A DNA stretch of 64,000 bases from NCBI RefSeq assembly GCF_024139115.2, contig NC_085139.1, forward strand, positions 144,076,652-144,140,651. The letters run 5' to 3'. The notes beneath the pieces were generated by a model. The model ran no database searches, was not told the DNA's origin, and was given only the letters and a program-made list of their open reading frames with translations. The position numbers and the translations under genes were made by a program. Source of the stretch: Armigeres subalbatus. Taxonomy: Eukaryota > Arthropoda > Insecta > Diptera > Culicidae. Positions 53,936 through 63,204 of the stretch are shown piece by piece (the stretch's first letter is position 1; the number at the start of each line of letters is the position of its first letter).

Positions 53936-54397
53936 TCAGTTGCCATTAACAGCTTTATATTGAAGACTGGATAGAAGACCGGTGGCAGTACAATTGAACG
54001 GTGAGTACAGAAACGTTTCTAGAACACTACACGATCTAAAACGGTTTTCTTTGTAGACAGCGTTCTTAAGTTCTGTTATCGCTCCTACCTTTTTTTGAAC
54101 TGGTGTTCTGGTTAGCGCCATTGCAGAGATTCTCCGCACCGAAAGTCTTATTTTTTTTTTGTCAGTTGAATGAAACGATGTCTTAAGTGTTAGACTTAAA
54201 CCAGCGCCTTTTTTGGTTTTCTTCTTAACAGAGAACAGCGCCTTTTTCATCATTCTGCATTTTTTAAATAATTTTCCTTGCGGAGTTGCGGAAGGTCCCC
54301 AAGTTGAACCAGAGGTTCGTTGCTTCAACCCCCTTTCCTCGATTGAAATTACCGACAAGTAAAGAACGGCCGACAGTTGTTTGGCCGAGTAGGTCAT
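53936..54397 (-). CDS. Unrecognised 153-codon open frame, basic
   Basis: The start ATG lies at 54397 inside the CCGAATAGGTCATT minisatellite, so the true start is doubtful. The body is rich in K and R (KLFKKCRMMKKALFSVKKKT, KKKIRLSVRRISAM) and ends GLLSSLQYKAVNGN. No domain recognised. It is the longest non-repeat, non-TE frame between 44 and 57 kb. Chance is possible in this AT-rich DNA. Confidence 0.25.
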   Translation of the reverse strand: MTYSAKQLSAVLYLSVISIEERGLKQRTSGSTWGPSATPQGKLFKKCRMMKKALFSVKKKTKKGAGLSLTLKTSFHSTDKKKIRLSVRRISAMALTRTPVQKKVGAITELKNAVYKENRFRSCSVLETFLYSPFNCTATGLLSSLQYKAVNGN

Positions 54398-54530
54398 TTG
54401 ACCGAATAGGTCATTTGGCCGAATAGGTCTTTTGCCCGAATAGGTTATTTTCCTGAATATGTCATTTGCCCGAATAGGTCATTAGCTCGAAAAGGTCATT
54501 TACCCGAATATGTCATTTGATGATGATAAT
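54380..54530. repeat. CCGAATAGGTCATTTG 18-bp minisatellite, block 1
   Basis: About eight units such as GCCCGAATAGGTCATTTG. 54540-55030 between the blocks has ATGATGATAATGATG at the left and otherwise unremarkable unique DNA. Confidence 0.9.
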
Positions 54531-55034
54531 GATGATGGTCCCGCCACATACCCCTTTAATGGTTTGAGCTAGACGATTTATCTTCAAGATAATTAATTGA
54601 ATTTGATATAATAACAATTTAATCAGATTTGCAAAAAAAAACAAAAACGATCTGATTACCATCACAGATATGAATTACTATCCAGCAAAAAGGTAAATTA
54701 AAAAAAAGCTTTCGATTTCAACTACAGATTCTCATAAGCATCGGTAGTGATACCTCGAGTTTATACTAAAATGCAAAACTTGTGATACCTCTCGCACAGA
54801 TTTCAAAAGTTCCACCAAGAATCGCGTTTCATGTTTTTACAAGACCATTCAATGCTTATCACTCGATCACTCGTAAGCATCGATAAAATTAATAATCTAA
54901 GTCGTCAACAAAACTAAAACTTGTGTTACCGCTCCGTCGATATCAAAAGTTTCAGTATCAACCGCGGGAACAAAACTCTACCAGATAGCCAATTACTAAT
55001 CCGAAGAATCATTCGAACAGTCGGAAATGCGCAA

Positions 55035-55263
55035 TTCTGTACAAAATTTTCCCGAATAGGTCAATTGCTCGAATAGGTCATTAGCCCGAATAGGTCATTC
55101 ACTCGAATTAGTCATTTGCCCGAATAGGTCATTTGCCGAATAGGTCATTTGCCCGAATAGGTCATTAGCACGAATAGGTTATTTACCCGAATTAGTCATT
55201 TGCCCGAATGGGTCATTTGCCCGAATAGGATATTTCCCCGAATAGGTCATTTGCCGGAATAGG
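55035..55263. repeat. CCGAATAGGTCATTTG minisatellite, block 2
   Basis: About 12 units of 18 bp, interrupted by the SINE at 55264 and resuming at 55559. The interruption places the SINE later than the array. Confidence 0.95.
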
Positions 55264-55558
55264 TCTTCTTCTTCTTCTTATTGGCATTACATCCCCACAC
55301 TGGGACAGAGCCGCCTCGCAGCTTTGTTTTCATTAAGCACTTCCACAGTTATTAACTGCGAGGTTTCTAAGCCAGGTTACCATTTTTGCATTCGTATATC
55401 ATGAGGCTAGCACGATGATATTTTTTTATGCCCAGGGAAGTCGAGACAATTTCCAATCCGAAAATTGCCTAGACCGGCACCGGGAATCGAACCCAGCCAC
55501 CCTCAGCATGGTCTTGCTTTGTAGCCGCGCGTCTTACCGCACGGCTAAGGAGGGCCCC
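55264..55558 (-). mobile_element. Feilai-type SINE, full length (best copy)
   Basis: On the minus strand: GGGGCCCTCCTTAGCCGTGC head with A box, GGTTCGATTCCCGGTGCCGG B box, body GGCATAAAAAAATATCATCG, CTTAGAAACCTCGCAGTTAA, and a 3' tail of AAGAAGAAGAAG. An ATAGGTC at each side may be the target duplication, though it is part of the surrounding minisatellite. A further head fragment is at 55628-55658. Confidence 0.9.
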
Positions 55559-56220
55559 ACATAGGTCATTTGCTCGAATATGTCATTTGACCGAACGGGT
55601 AATTTTTACGAATAAGTAATTTTTCCCGAGATCTTACCGCATGGCTAAGGCGGCCCCTTTTTTGAGATGGTCATTCGGCCTAAAGAGTCATTGAATTAAA
55701 AGGTCATTAGATCTAGAAGATCATTTGACCTAAGAGGTCATTTGGCCTGAAAGGTCATTTGGCCTGAAAGGTCATTTGGCCTAAAAGGTCATTTGGTCTA
55801 AAAGTTCATTTGATCTAAAAGGTGATTTGGCCTTGAAAGTCATATAGGCTAAAAAGACATAAAGGCTAAAAAGTCATTTGATCTTAAAGGATATTTGGCC
55901 TAAAAGGTCATTTGACCTAAAAGATTATTTGGCCCAAAAGGACATTTGGCTTTAAAAGTCATATCAGCTAAAAAGCTATGAGGGCTAAAAAGTCATTAGT
56001 TCTAAAAGGACATTTGGCCTAAAAGGTCATTTGGCCTAATGATATTTTTACCCATATGACCTGTTTGGTCACATGACATTTTCGGTCGAAAGATCTACTC
56101 TACTCTGACCTATTCGGCTAAATGACCCAATGAGCCGTATGACCTGTTCGGCTAAATGACTTTCGGGCAGATGGGTTTCATCCTAATGATTTATTCGGCC
56201 AATTGGCATTTGACCAAACG
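55559..56220. repeat. GGTCATTTGGCCTAAAA minisatellite, block 3
   Basis: About 30 units of 17-19 bp drifting from CCGAATAGGTCATTT to CCTAAAAGGTCATTTGG and back to CGGCTAAATGACC. The variant 'CTAAAAAG(A/T)CAT' is embedded near 55850 and 55980. Confidence 0.9.
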
Positions 56221-56929
56221 ACCCTTCCTACAGAAACGAAGATTTAAAAAAATGCCGCACCCCCAAACTAAGCATCTTATGAATTATGCTTTCTTATCTA
56301 CTCAGGAATACTCAATTGTGATGCGGCAACGTAGAGCCTGGTTTGGACAAACCAGATTGAAGCATGCGATCGGGTGTCGCTTAAATAGTTTTTGCCGATT
56401 CAACTGTCTCAAATAACACCCGGGACATTATCGAATGATGGGTCCTTACGAGTTTCTCGATCCACATGTGTGACGTAAACGTGATGAAATTCTGGGAGAG
56501 AACACCCTTAGCCAGATACAGTAAAAATTTCATTGGTTTTTATTTATGCTCCCAACAAGTTATAAGATGTGTCTCATTTTGCCTAAAAGAGTCTAAAAAT
56601 AGCATTTCTTGACAGCGATAAAGCATTCCACTTGCTCCATGGAGTTTACATCATTTGCAATTATTTCCAGAAACCCCAATAAGCCATGCCGGATCAAACG
56701 AGTTAATTTACTTTCGCGCTTTGTCGGTGTTTTATTGCGTAACTTTTTTTATTACCTGCAGGTCGATTTCGGGATCAACCCCCAATCAAAGATTCCTGAT
56801 GTTTATACTGCTGCTGAAGAGAGCTCATAAATTGAGTTACTAAGATACTGGTTTAAATCGAGTTGTTTGAGTCCGAGACTGCTCTCGGCTCAAGCAGTAA
56901 CAGCGAGATCCAAAGTGAAACCACACAGC
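56221..56929. other. Interval without a recognised gene
   Basis: Frames of 60-86 codons (56156, 56609, 56655) have no motif. No termini or repeats identified. Confidence 0.4.
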
Positions 56930-57190
56930 AAAAAAATATGAATATTACAAGCAATGTAATAAGAAAAAATAATGTAATTTATAATCATGTACGCCGTTTT
57001 TTAATGTAACTTTGTGTTGATAGTCATGCACATAAATGGAGCATGACAAAACCTGTAAAATTACAATAATGTTCCCTCTTAATTGAAAAACTTTAACTTG
57101 TATACAATTAAAGTTCAGTAAGCCCTGAAAATTTCAATTTCAGAACCATGAAATTTACATGATGTAATGTAAGCTCACGTAACCGTTTGC
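56930..57190 (+). other. ATGTAAT-rich upstream region, possible transposon 5' end
   Basis: CACACAGCAAAAAAATATGA at 56929-56948 is followed by many GTAAT/ATTAC motifs (TTACAAGCAATGTAATAAG, AATGTAATTTATAATC, ATGATGTAATGTAAGC). CAC-initial ends with short sub-terminal repeats would fit a CACTA-type element carrying the adjacent gene. I could not find a matching inverse end between 60.4 and 63 kb, so this remains a suggestion. Confidence 0.35.
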
Positions 57191-57299
57191 CTACGAATAT
57201 ACAAGATGGCTGCCGTGTTGTACGTGTCATAATTATCGAGTCGCGTCGTTAAATTTGTAAAGGCTGAAAATAATTGATAATTAAGTGATTTGTTGGATC

Positions 57300-59957
57300 A
57301 TGGAAGAAACGGTAAGGTGTACGATCTGTGATGTGACGTGCCGCGATGTATATTCATTTCTGAGTCATGTGAAAATTCATCGAAATTCAAAAGTTTTAAA
57401 ATGCCCCGTCGCCACTTGCGCTGTTCGTTTTTGCTCATTTGCTGCTTTTAGGAAGCATCTAAGACAACAGCATTGCCGCGAGAAAAAAGGGCTGGCAAGA
57501 AAATGTTTTGTTGTGTCGTGTGAATTCGAAGACGGTGACGTGAACAAATTAATGAAACATGCTATGGAACACATATCCGCGGGACAACCAGTGTATTGTC
57601 CTCTAAGGTGCCCAACACGGAAACCGTTCGCAACTACTAATAGTTTACGAATCCATAGAATGTATGTTCATCGGAATCAAGTGGCTAAATATACGCATAC
57701 GGCCCCGCTGTCATCGGAAGCGAAAAGCGGAAGCAATGTTTTGGTTTCTGAGCTTATTGATGTTGCCAATGAAATCGAAAAAGAGGAAGAAGAACTTTTG
57801 GGTGAAAATATGGAGCTAGAAGTCGAATCTGTTTTCGGGAGCTTATTCTTGAAGTTGTTTTCGAAACATCATGTGACTGATACAGCTATCCAGGAAGTTA
57901 TAGAAGTACTTGCTGAAGTTGGTGTTATCCAGGAGAAGGTTCTAACTAATAAATGTGATTCTGTTTTTAATGAGCTAAATGTTGGTGCAGATTATAAACG
58001 GTTTTACATAGAGTCAATAGTAAACTGTTTGGTTTTGAAGAAAATGTTCGGTCCAAACGGGGTATTCAGATCACCTCATATGCGCAAAAAGTTTTTTTGT
58101 TCAAATTTTGCGTATGTTCCTCCTGTTGAAGTGCCTCTTCAGAAAGACGGTGATCATAAGGAATGCTTCTACTACTATGTACCAATTCTTGATACTCTCA
58201 AAGCTGCTCTGTGCGATCCTCATATTTACAATGCTGCTTTCCGCGAGAAGCATGGTGTCCCAGGTTATTTGTATGATTACACGGATGGCTTGAAGTTCAG
58301 AAACAGTGATTTTTTTACCAAAAAAACCGTTAATATATTCATCTACCAGGATGCAGCCGAGGTAGTGGTGAACCCAATAGGAAATGCTACGTCAAGATAC
58401 AAAATGCTCTGTGTGTACGTAGTTATAGGGAATCTCGATCCACACTTACGGGTATTGACTGATAACGTGCATTTGGTTCTCCTTTGTAAGAACAAGGACT
58501 TTTCATATTTCGGATCTAACACAATTTTTCGTCGTCTGATTGAAGACTTGAAAGTTTTGGAAGATGAGGGTATTATTGTTAATGGAAGTGGCAAAGACGA
58601 ACGAGTGTATGGATCCATATTTACAACGCTAAATGATAATTTAGGTGCTCATCAGTTGGCCGGTATGACTGAAAACTTCTCCCGGAGCTCACACTTTTGT
58701 CGAACATGCTACATCGATCATGATTCCTTTAAGCAGGATCCATTGCACACTGCTATTGTCAGAACACCCGAAGAAAATATTAAGGATGTAGATACTATAG
58801 CTAAACAACCTTCAAAAATTCCATACCGTGGAGTAAAATCAAATTGCATTTTTAACGAATTGAAGCATTTCAACGTGTTTGATTTCGGTGCAGCTCCATG
58901 CGTAGCTCACGATCTGTTTGAGGGCTGGGCAAACAACGATCTCTACTTGATTTTTAAGAAATTGATTTCGGAGCAAGTAATATCTCTGAGCTTCCTGAAT
59001 GGAAGAGTCAAAAGTATTTTCAAAAACCTCAATATCAGCACTCAAATCGTGTTCAGTTTTAACCGAAAAGCTAAAACTATCAAGGGAAAGGCGTGCGATA
59101 TTTGGCACCTTATTCAAATTATCCCATTTATTTTCATCGATAAGCCCCTGGACCATAATAACCCTTTACTGGATATGTTACTTTTAATAAGAAAAATTAC
59201 AAACACTTGTGTGTCACCAATTATCTCAAAAGCACAAATTCACATACTTTCATCTGACTTGAGGGAGTATATGGAATTACGTGAAAAATACTTCACTGAA
59301 CCACTCCGTCCTAAACACCATTTTACTTTGCATTACCCTCGGTTTATTTTATGGATGGGACCACCAATGATGTATTGCACTCTTTTCTGCGAGAGGAAGC
59401 ATTGTTTCTTCAAAAGGTGCCTGCGAACTACACTGAACTTTAAAAATGTTTTGAAGTTCTGTTCTGAACAACATCAATACTTCCAAGGCCTCCTTAGCCA
59501 ACAAAATCTGCGATTCAAAAACGACTTCATTTTAATCAAATTTGTGGAAAGCTTCTCGTATCTACCATCTTATATTCAATGTTTTCTGCGTAAATTTGGA
59601 TATCATTCGAACTCTAATATATACGTCGAGAAAGGTACTTACCTAGGGTACACTTATTGTAAAGGTGATTATCTGTTCCTCGAACATAATCTGCCTGGGG
59701 AACTGTTCCTAGTGGTTGAAATCGAGTTAATCATATACAACAAAATACAAGGCTCAATAGAAGTTATTGGTGAGCAACGTGAAGTTCGAGACATTCACGA
59801 ACGTGGTGTTATGGAAGTGATATCCGGCGACACATTTGGGAATAGAATTATACGAAGACCTATTCACAATTTCATCGATCGAGCACCTATCTACAGATTT
59901 GAAGACGACGGTAAAACATTCCTTTTCGCGAAACACGCAGTGCCACTCTTTGATTAA
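57300..59957 (+). CDS. C2H2 zinc-finger, CACTA/EnSpm-like transposase-related protein, 885 aa, intact
   Basis: The ATG at 57300 (GGATCATGG context) is chosen over the upstream GTG extension at 57285. Four N-terminal fingers: C7-C10-H23-H27, C35-C40-H53-H58, C69-C74-H87-H91 and C100-C104-H119-H124. An acidic linker follows (EIEKEEEELLGENMELEVES). The core resembles the widespread animal zinc-finger/transposase-like proteins: YYYVPILDTLKAAL, FIYQDAAEVVVNPIGNA, DNLGAHQLAGMTENFSRSSHFCRTC, HDLFEG (537-542), LRPKHHFTLHYPRF (669-682) and FCERKHCFFKR (E698). HDLFEG occupies the place of the DxMHxEKN box of CACTA transposases. There are no stops or frameshifts over 2.66 kb. It is either a young transposon gene or a domesticated one; nuclear DNA binding is inferred. 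Confidence in the family is moderate, in the gene high. Confidence 0.85.
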   Translation: MEETVRCTICDVTCRDVYSFLSHVKIHRNSKVLKCPVATCAVRFCSFAAFRKHLRQQHCREKKGLARKCFVVSCEFEDGDVNKLMKHAMEHISAGQPVYCPLRCPTRKPFATTNSLRIHRMYVHRNQVAKYTHTAPLSSEAKSGSNVLVSELIDVANEIEKEEEELLGENMELEVESVFGSLFLKLFSKHHVTDTAIQEVIEVLAEVGVIQEKVLTNKCDSVFNELNVGADYKRFYIESIVNCLVLKKMFGPNGVFRSPHMRKKFFCSNFAYVPPVEVPLQKDGDHKECFYYYVPILDTLKAALCDPHIYNAAFREKHGVPGYLYDYTDGLKFRNSDFFTKKTVNIFIYQDAAEVVVNPIGNATSRYKMLCVYVVIGNLDPHLRVLTDNVHLVLLCKNKDFSYFGSNTIFRRLIEDLKVLEDEGIIVNGSGKDERVYGSIFTTLNDNLGAHQLAGMTENFSRSSHFCRTCYIDHDSFKQDPLHTAIVRTPEENIKDVDTIAKQPSKIPYRGVKSNCIFNELKHFNVFDFGAAPCVAHDLFEGWANNDLYLIFKKLISEQVISLSFLNGRVKSIFKNLNISTQIVFSFNRKAKTIKGKACDIWHLIQIIPFIFIDKPLDHNNPLLDMLLLIRKITNTCVSPIISKAQIHILSSDLREYMELREKYFTEPLRPKHHFTLHYPRFILWMGPPMMYCTLFCERKHCFFKRCLRTTLNFKNVLKFCSEQHQYFQGLLSQQNLRFKNDFILIKFVESFSYLPSYIQCFLRKFGYHSNSNIYVEKGTYLGYTYCKGDYLFLEHNLPGELFLVVEIELIIYNKIQGSIEVIGEQREVRDIHERGVMEVISGDTFGNRIIRRPIHNFIDRAPIYRFEDDGKTFLFAKHAVPLFD

Positions 59958-59975
59958 GACACTCACGTATCGATA

Positions 59976-60456
59976 ATGGAGAAGATAGTCGGATTCAGAG
60001 TTTGCGATTCGTCACGCATGTTACGGCACATCGTTCCAGCCTTACCAACTTTAAATTGTTTGATTGAACAAGGTAATACAACTTTATTATAATTCTATAC
60101 CGGATCTCTGAGCTAATTTTCGATTATTTTTATTTCCCAACATAGCCGCACACATCTATCAACGCAATTTTACGAAAGTCGTCTTGGAAGCTGATGGATG
60201 TCTAATATCTAATGACTTCGTGTTATCAATGTTCACTGGTAATTTGTTAATGTTGCTCACGTCAGATGAAGTCTGGGCTCAGGAGGATATAGTTACGGAA
60301 AGTGATTTTGAAACAGATATCAAAGGTATGTTACACTTTAAATTTCTATCATTGCTTTATTATACTGTTAGTTATGTTTTGACAGGACGAGTGAATTGGT
60401 CAACTCAGTTGAATTCTATTGAATTGCTAAGAGTTCAAGCAATCAATATTGTTTGA
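59976..60456 (+). CDS. Predicted three-exon CIDE-N-like small protein, 115 aa
   Basis: The ATG at 59976 lies 18 bp after the preceding stop. Predicted exons are 59976-60072, 60146-60325 and 60386-60456, with introns GTAATA...CATAG (73 bp) and GTATGT...GACAG (60 bp, in frame, so retention also leaves an open frame). Product: MEKIVGFRVCDSSRML, AHIYQRNFTKVVLEADGCLI and NLLMLLTSDEVW, resembling the CIDE-N ubiquitin-like fold (FKVCDSxRxxRxGI... LVLEEDGTxV... FMLL...W) of DFF/DREP apoptotic nuclease regulators. Conserved L-EADG and the final W support the match. Splice sites are by eye. Tight spacing after the zinc-finger gene suggests a shared transcript or joint mobilisation. Confidence 0.6.
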
Positions 60457-60972
60457 ATTGAAATGAATTCGGGCTCAACTCAAGAGATTTCCTCAATTCA
60501 CTTACTCTGTGAAAGCATAGCATAATAATTTATTATTTATTTACCTTGTCTTGTTTCAAATAATGGTAATTAAATATACCATTGTGCTGGAACTTTATAT
60601 ATCGTTTGGCGGAGACACTAATTTATCTCTTTGATTCTATTTTCAAAGTTTGTCATAACACAAGGCCTGTGGTCTGCTAGAACTGCAAACTTGAAGCACG
60701 ATTTCTAACCATTTCTTTTTTAAAGCACTTTAAGATTTCTGTGTATGTTCATGTAAAAGAAAACTGTACAACTATGTTTTTCTCACAAATTATAGTGCGA
60801 CAGGCCTTCAACAAAACTACAATATTGGTCAATTCAATCTTCAATCAGCTGTTACAGAGCATCGCAGATACCAACATCATAGATGTCTGGCCGAATTGGA
60901 TCTTTGTTTGTATTTGTTTTAAACTCCCAATGGGTGCAGAGCCCCACACATATGATATCCTACAGGATACGT
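60457..60972. other. Downstream non-coding interval
   Basis: AT-rich; possible polyadenylation hexamer ATTAAA near 60570. A frame at 60741-61001 runs into the hairpin; no motif. Confidence 0.4.
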
Positions 60973-61172
60973 CTGCGTTATGTTTGACACATTTTCCATA
61001 AGGGTTGCTGAAGTTTAATCATCTTTCTCTTTCAAGCGCATAGAAAGGATAGGTTTTATTTTCATCGGGAAACGTTTCCCGATGGATACAAATCCTATCC
61101 TTCCTATGCTCTCGAACGAGAAAGATGATCAAACGTCAGCAAGCTCTATGGGAAAACTGTCAAACGCAACGC
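60973..61172. repeat. 200-bp near-perfect hairpin
   Basis: The left arm (60973-61073) TGCGTTATGTTTGACAC, CATAAGGGTTGCTGAAG, CATCTTTCTC, CATCGGGAAACG mirrors the right arm (61075-61172) with about 15-20 mismatches and essentially no loop. It could be a foldback MITE or the template of a long hairpin RNA. Confidence 0.9.
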
Positions 61173-62030
61173 GAACGTATATATATTTGCAGAGATAAAT
61201 AAAATATTCCCCACAAACACGAGCGCACGGTTTGTGGTTGAAAATAATCCCAACATTGATTTTGCCGTGACCGCTGTTCGTGGTTGAAAACAAACTGAGC
61301 AAATGTGTGAGTAAAATGTGGTTCACACTAGAGGCCTCTAGTTCACACCTTACTGCAGCGCATTGATTTGTAGCGCTTCTTGGTATAAGCTGTCAAAATT
61401 GCCTCGAGCAGCTGTTTAATTTTGTTTATATTGTTTGCCGATTTTCCCTAAAAGTGATAATCGCTATATTCTTTTCAACGAAAAATACGTGATATTCTAA
61501 TTACCAATTACTAGAACCATGGAGTAGATTAGGAAGAAGTCGTAGGTTTTAACAGTCACAAGGTTGGCTACAAATAGACAGTAACAAAGTAGTTCATCAC
61601 AAAAAGATTTATACGCCGAGATTAGTTATGCAGTATGAAGATTTTGTGTGGCTGCGAATGTAAATAATATTGGAAGAAAATGTGACTAGGTAGTATCGCG
61701 ACTATATAAGAAGCACTGCTAATACCTCATAAGCGGTATTCGAATTCCCGACGCGATCTACAAGAGGAACATGCTCAGCGCATATATTTACTTGCTCAAC
61801 ACGTCAGCTGCATCTACAGTGTACATCGCGTAAGTAATAGCGCAGATAATAGGGTAACCGTAGTGGAGGTAGCACCAATAGTGGACGTAGTGGGGTTTTA
61901 AGAATTTATCACAATTATGCGTCGTGCTTTAAATATCCTGTTAAATGCAGCTTATCCTAAGATTTCGCTTGAAAAATTATTGAAAACTATGATTTTTTTA
62001 AATAAAATTGACTCGCTTGCACATATAATA
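61173..62030. other. Interval without a recognised gene
   Basis: Unique-looking; GTGGTTGAAAA occurs twice near 61220-61290. GGTAACCGTAGTGGAGGTAG near 61850 may be the end of another element with a diverged partner near 62500, but I could not establish it. Confidence 0.35.
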
Positions 62031-62427
62031 CAGTGCTGACCCGATTTTGCCACTCACCGATGTTGTCACGTTTTCGACCCGATTTTATCACGTCCCGATT
62101 TTGTCACGTTTTCGACCCGATGTTGTCAACCCAAATTTTAGTCGTTCTTTTTATTTTTGTAAATAATACCGCAATCACCATTGATTTTCATGAAAAAACT
62201 TTCATCGCCTGTAGTTTATTATAAAATTTATTTTATTTTAATCATTTCTGAATACCTGTCCAGCATTTTTAAGCCTTTTTGACAAGAAATAACGTGTGCT
62301 AATCACACATTTTACCGTTCCAAAGCATAAACTGATTCATCTTTGTGAAATGAAAAATCGAAAATATTTTTTTCCGATTTTGTCGCATTTCCTATTTTAT
62401 CACCCCAAAAAAATCGGGACATTACTG
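62031..62427. mobile_element. TA-flanked MITE, 397 bp, CAGT..ACTG ends with TGTCACGTTTTCGACCCGAT repeats
   Basis: CAGTGCTGACCCGATTTTG at 62031 pairs with AAAATCGGGACATTACTG ending 62427; TA flanks at 62029-62030 and 62428-62429. The left end is reiterated: CCGATTTTGTCACGTTTTCG occurs three times over ~90 bp. A fragment of the family is at 6450-6580. The reiterated end is reminiscent of the 46045 element. Confidence 0.85.
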
Positions 62428-62797
62428 TAGTGGTACAACTATACCAATAGTCGCGAGTCATTGGATAGCACTATTATGGGAACTATTATTTGTTTTTACC
62501 ACCACTAAAGGAACAGTGAACCCATTAGGGGTGCAAGCAATATTTGGTAGTTGTTGATGTTAAATAACATCAATATAAATTGTGTTAGCTAATTTATTAG
62601 TTTATCTAATGGTTAAAATATTAGGCCCATCAGAATACATACAGCATTTCGTTAAAGACGATATGACTGAATCCCCATCAATTTAGGCACGCAGAGATAA
62701 GTAACTCTTTCTGTGACATTGTGAAATGAAAAAAAAACTCGATTTTATCGAGTGATCATTTTGGTTTTAAGCTTCATGCGTTATACCGTTATACTAA

Positions 62798-62977
62798 AGG
62801 GCCGATGTCTACGTAGCGTTTTTTCAAGCTGCGTTCACGCCGCGTCCACGCAAGGTACTTAGCATCAAATGGAGTAATGCACGCGTATACGTGTGCACGA
62901 CTACATTTGATGCTGCGTACCTTGCGTGGACGCGGCGTGCACGCTGCTTGAAAAAACGCTATGTGGGCATCGGCCCT
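62798..62977. mobile_element. MITE, 180 bp, ~75-bp GC-rich TIRs
   Basis: AGGGCCGATGTCTACGTAGC and its inverse GCTATGTGGGCATCGGCCCT are the ends; the arms continue as CCGCGTCCACGCAAGGTAC, nearly perfect. The centre holds ATGCACGCGTATACGTGTGC. TA or AA is the probable duplication. At >50% G+C it stands out from its surroundings. Confidence 0.9.
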
Positions 62978-63204
62978 AATGATTTCAGATCAAATCGTAG
63001 ATGATGTGGGAGGGTCGTTAAAAAAGGGAGGGTGTATGGAGATGGGTATTGCTTAGAAAACAAATAATTCCATGTTTCCTTAATAACCCGGGACAGATTT
63101 TTAATAAATTTGGTACACCATATTCTCTGACCTGAGTATTCACAAGATTGTGAATATTCCGTACACCATAATTTGTTAAGATGAGTTGATTGGCATATAC
63201 AAGA

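Noticed and set aside
58343..59156. Minus-strand frames of 91 and 105 codons and plus-strand +2 frames
   Set aside because: Antisense or out-of-frame shadows of the 885-codon gene.
61850..62550. Possible larger MITE with GGTAACCGTAGTGG end
   Set aside because: The putative partner (GGGTTCACTGTTCC inverse near 62520) matches too poorly to claim inverted repeats.
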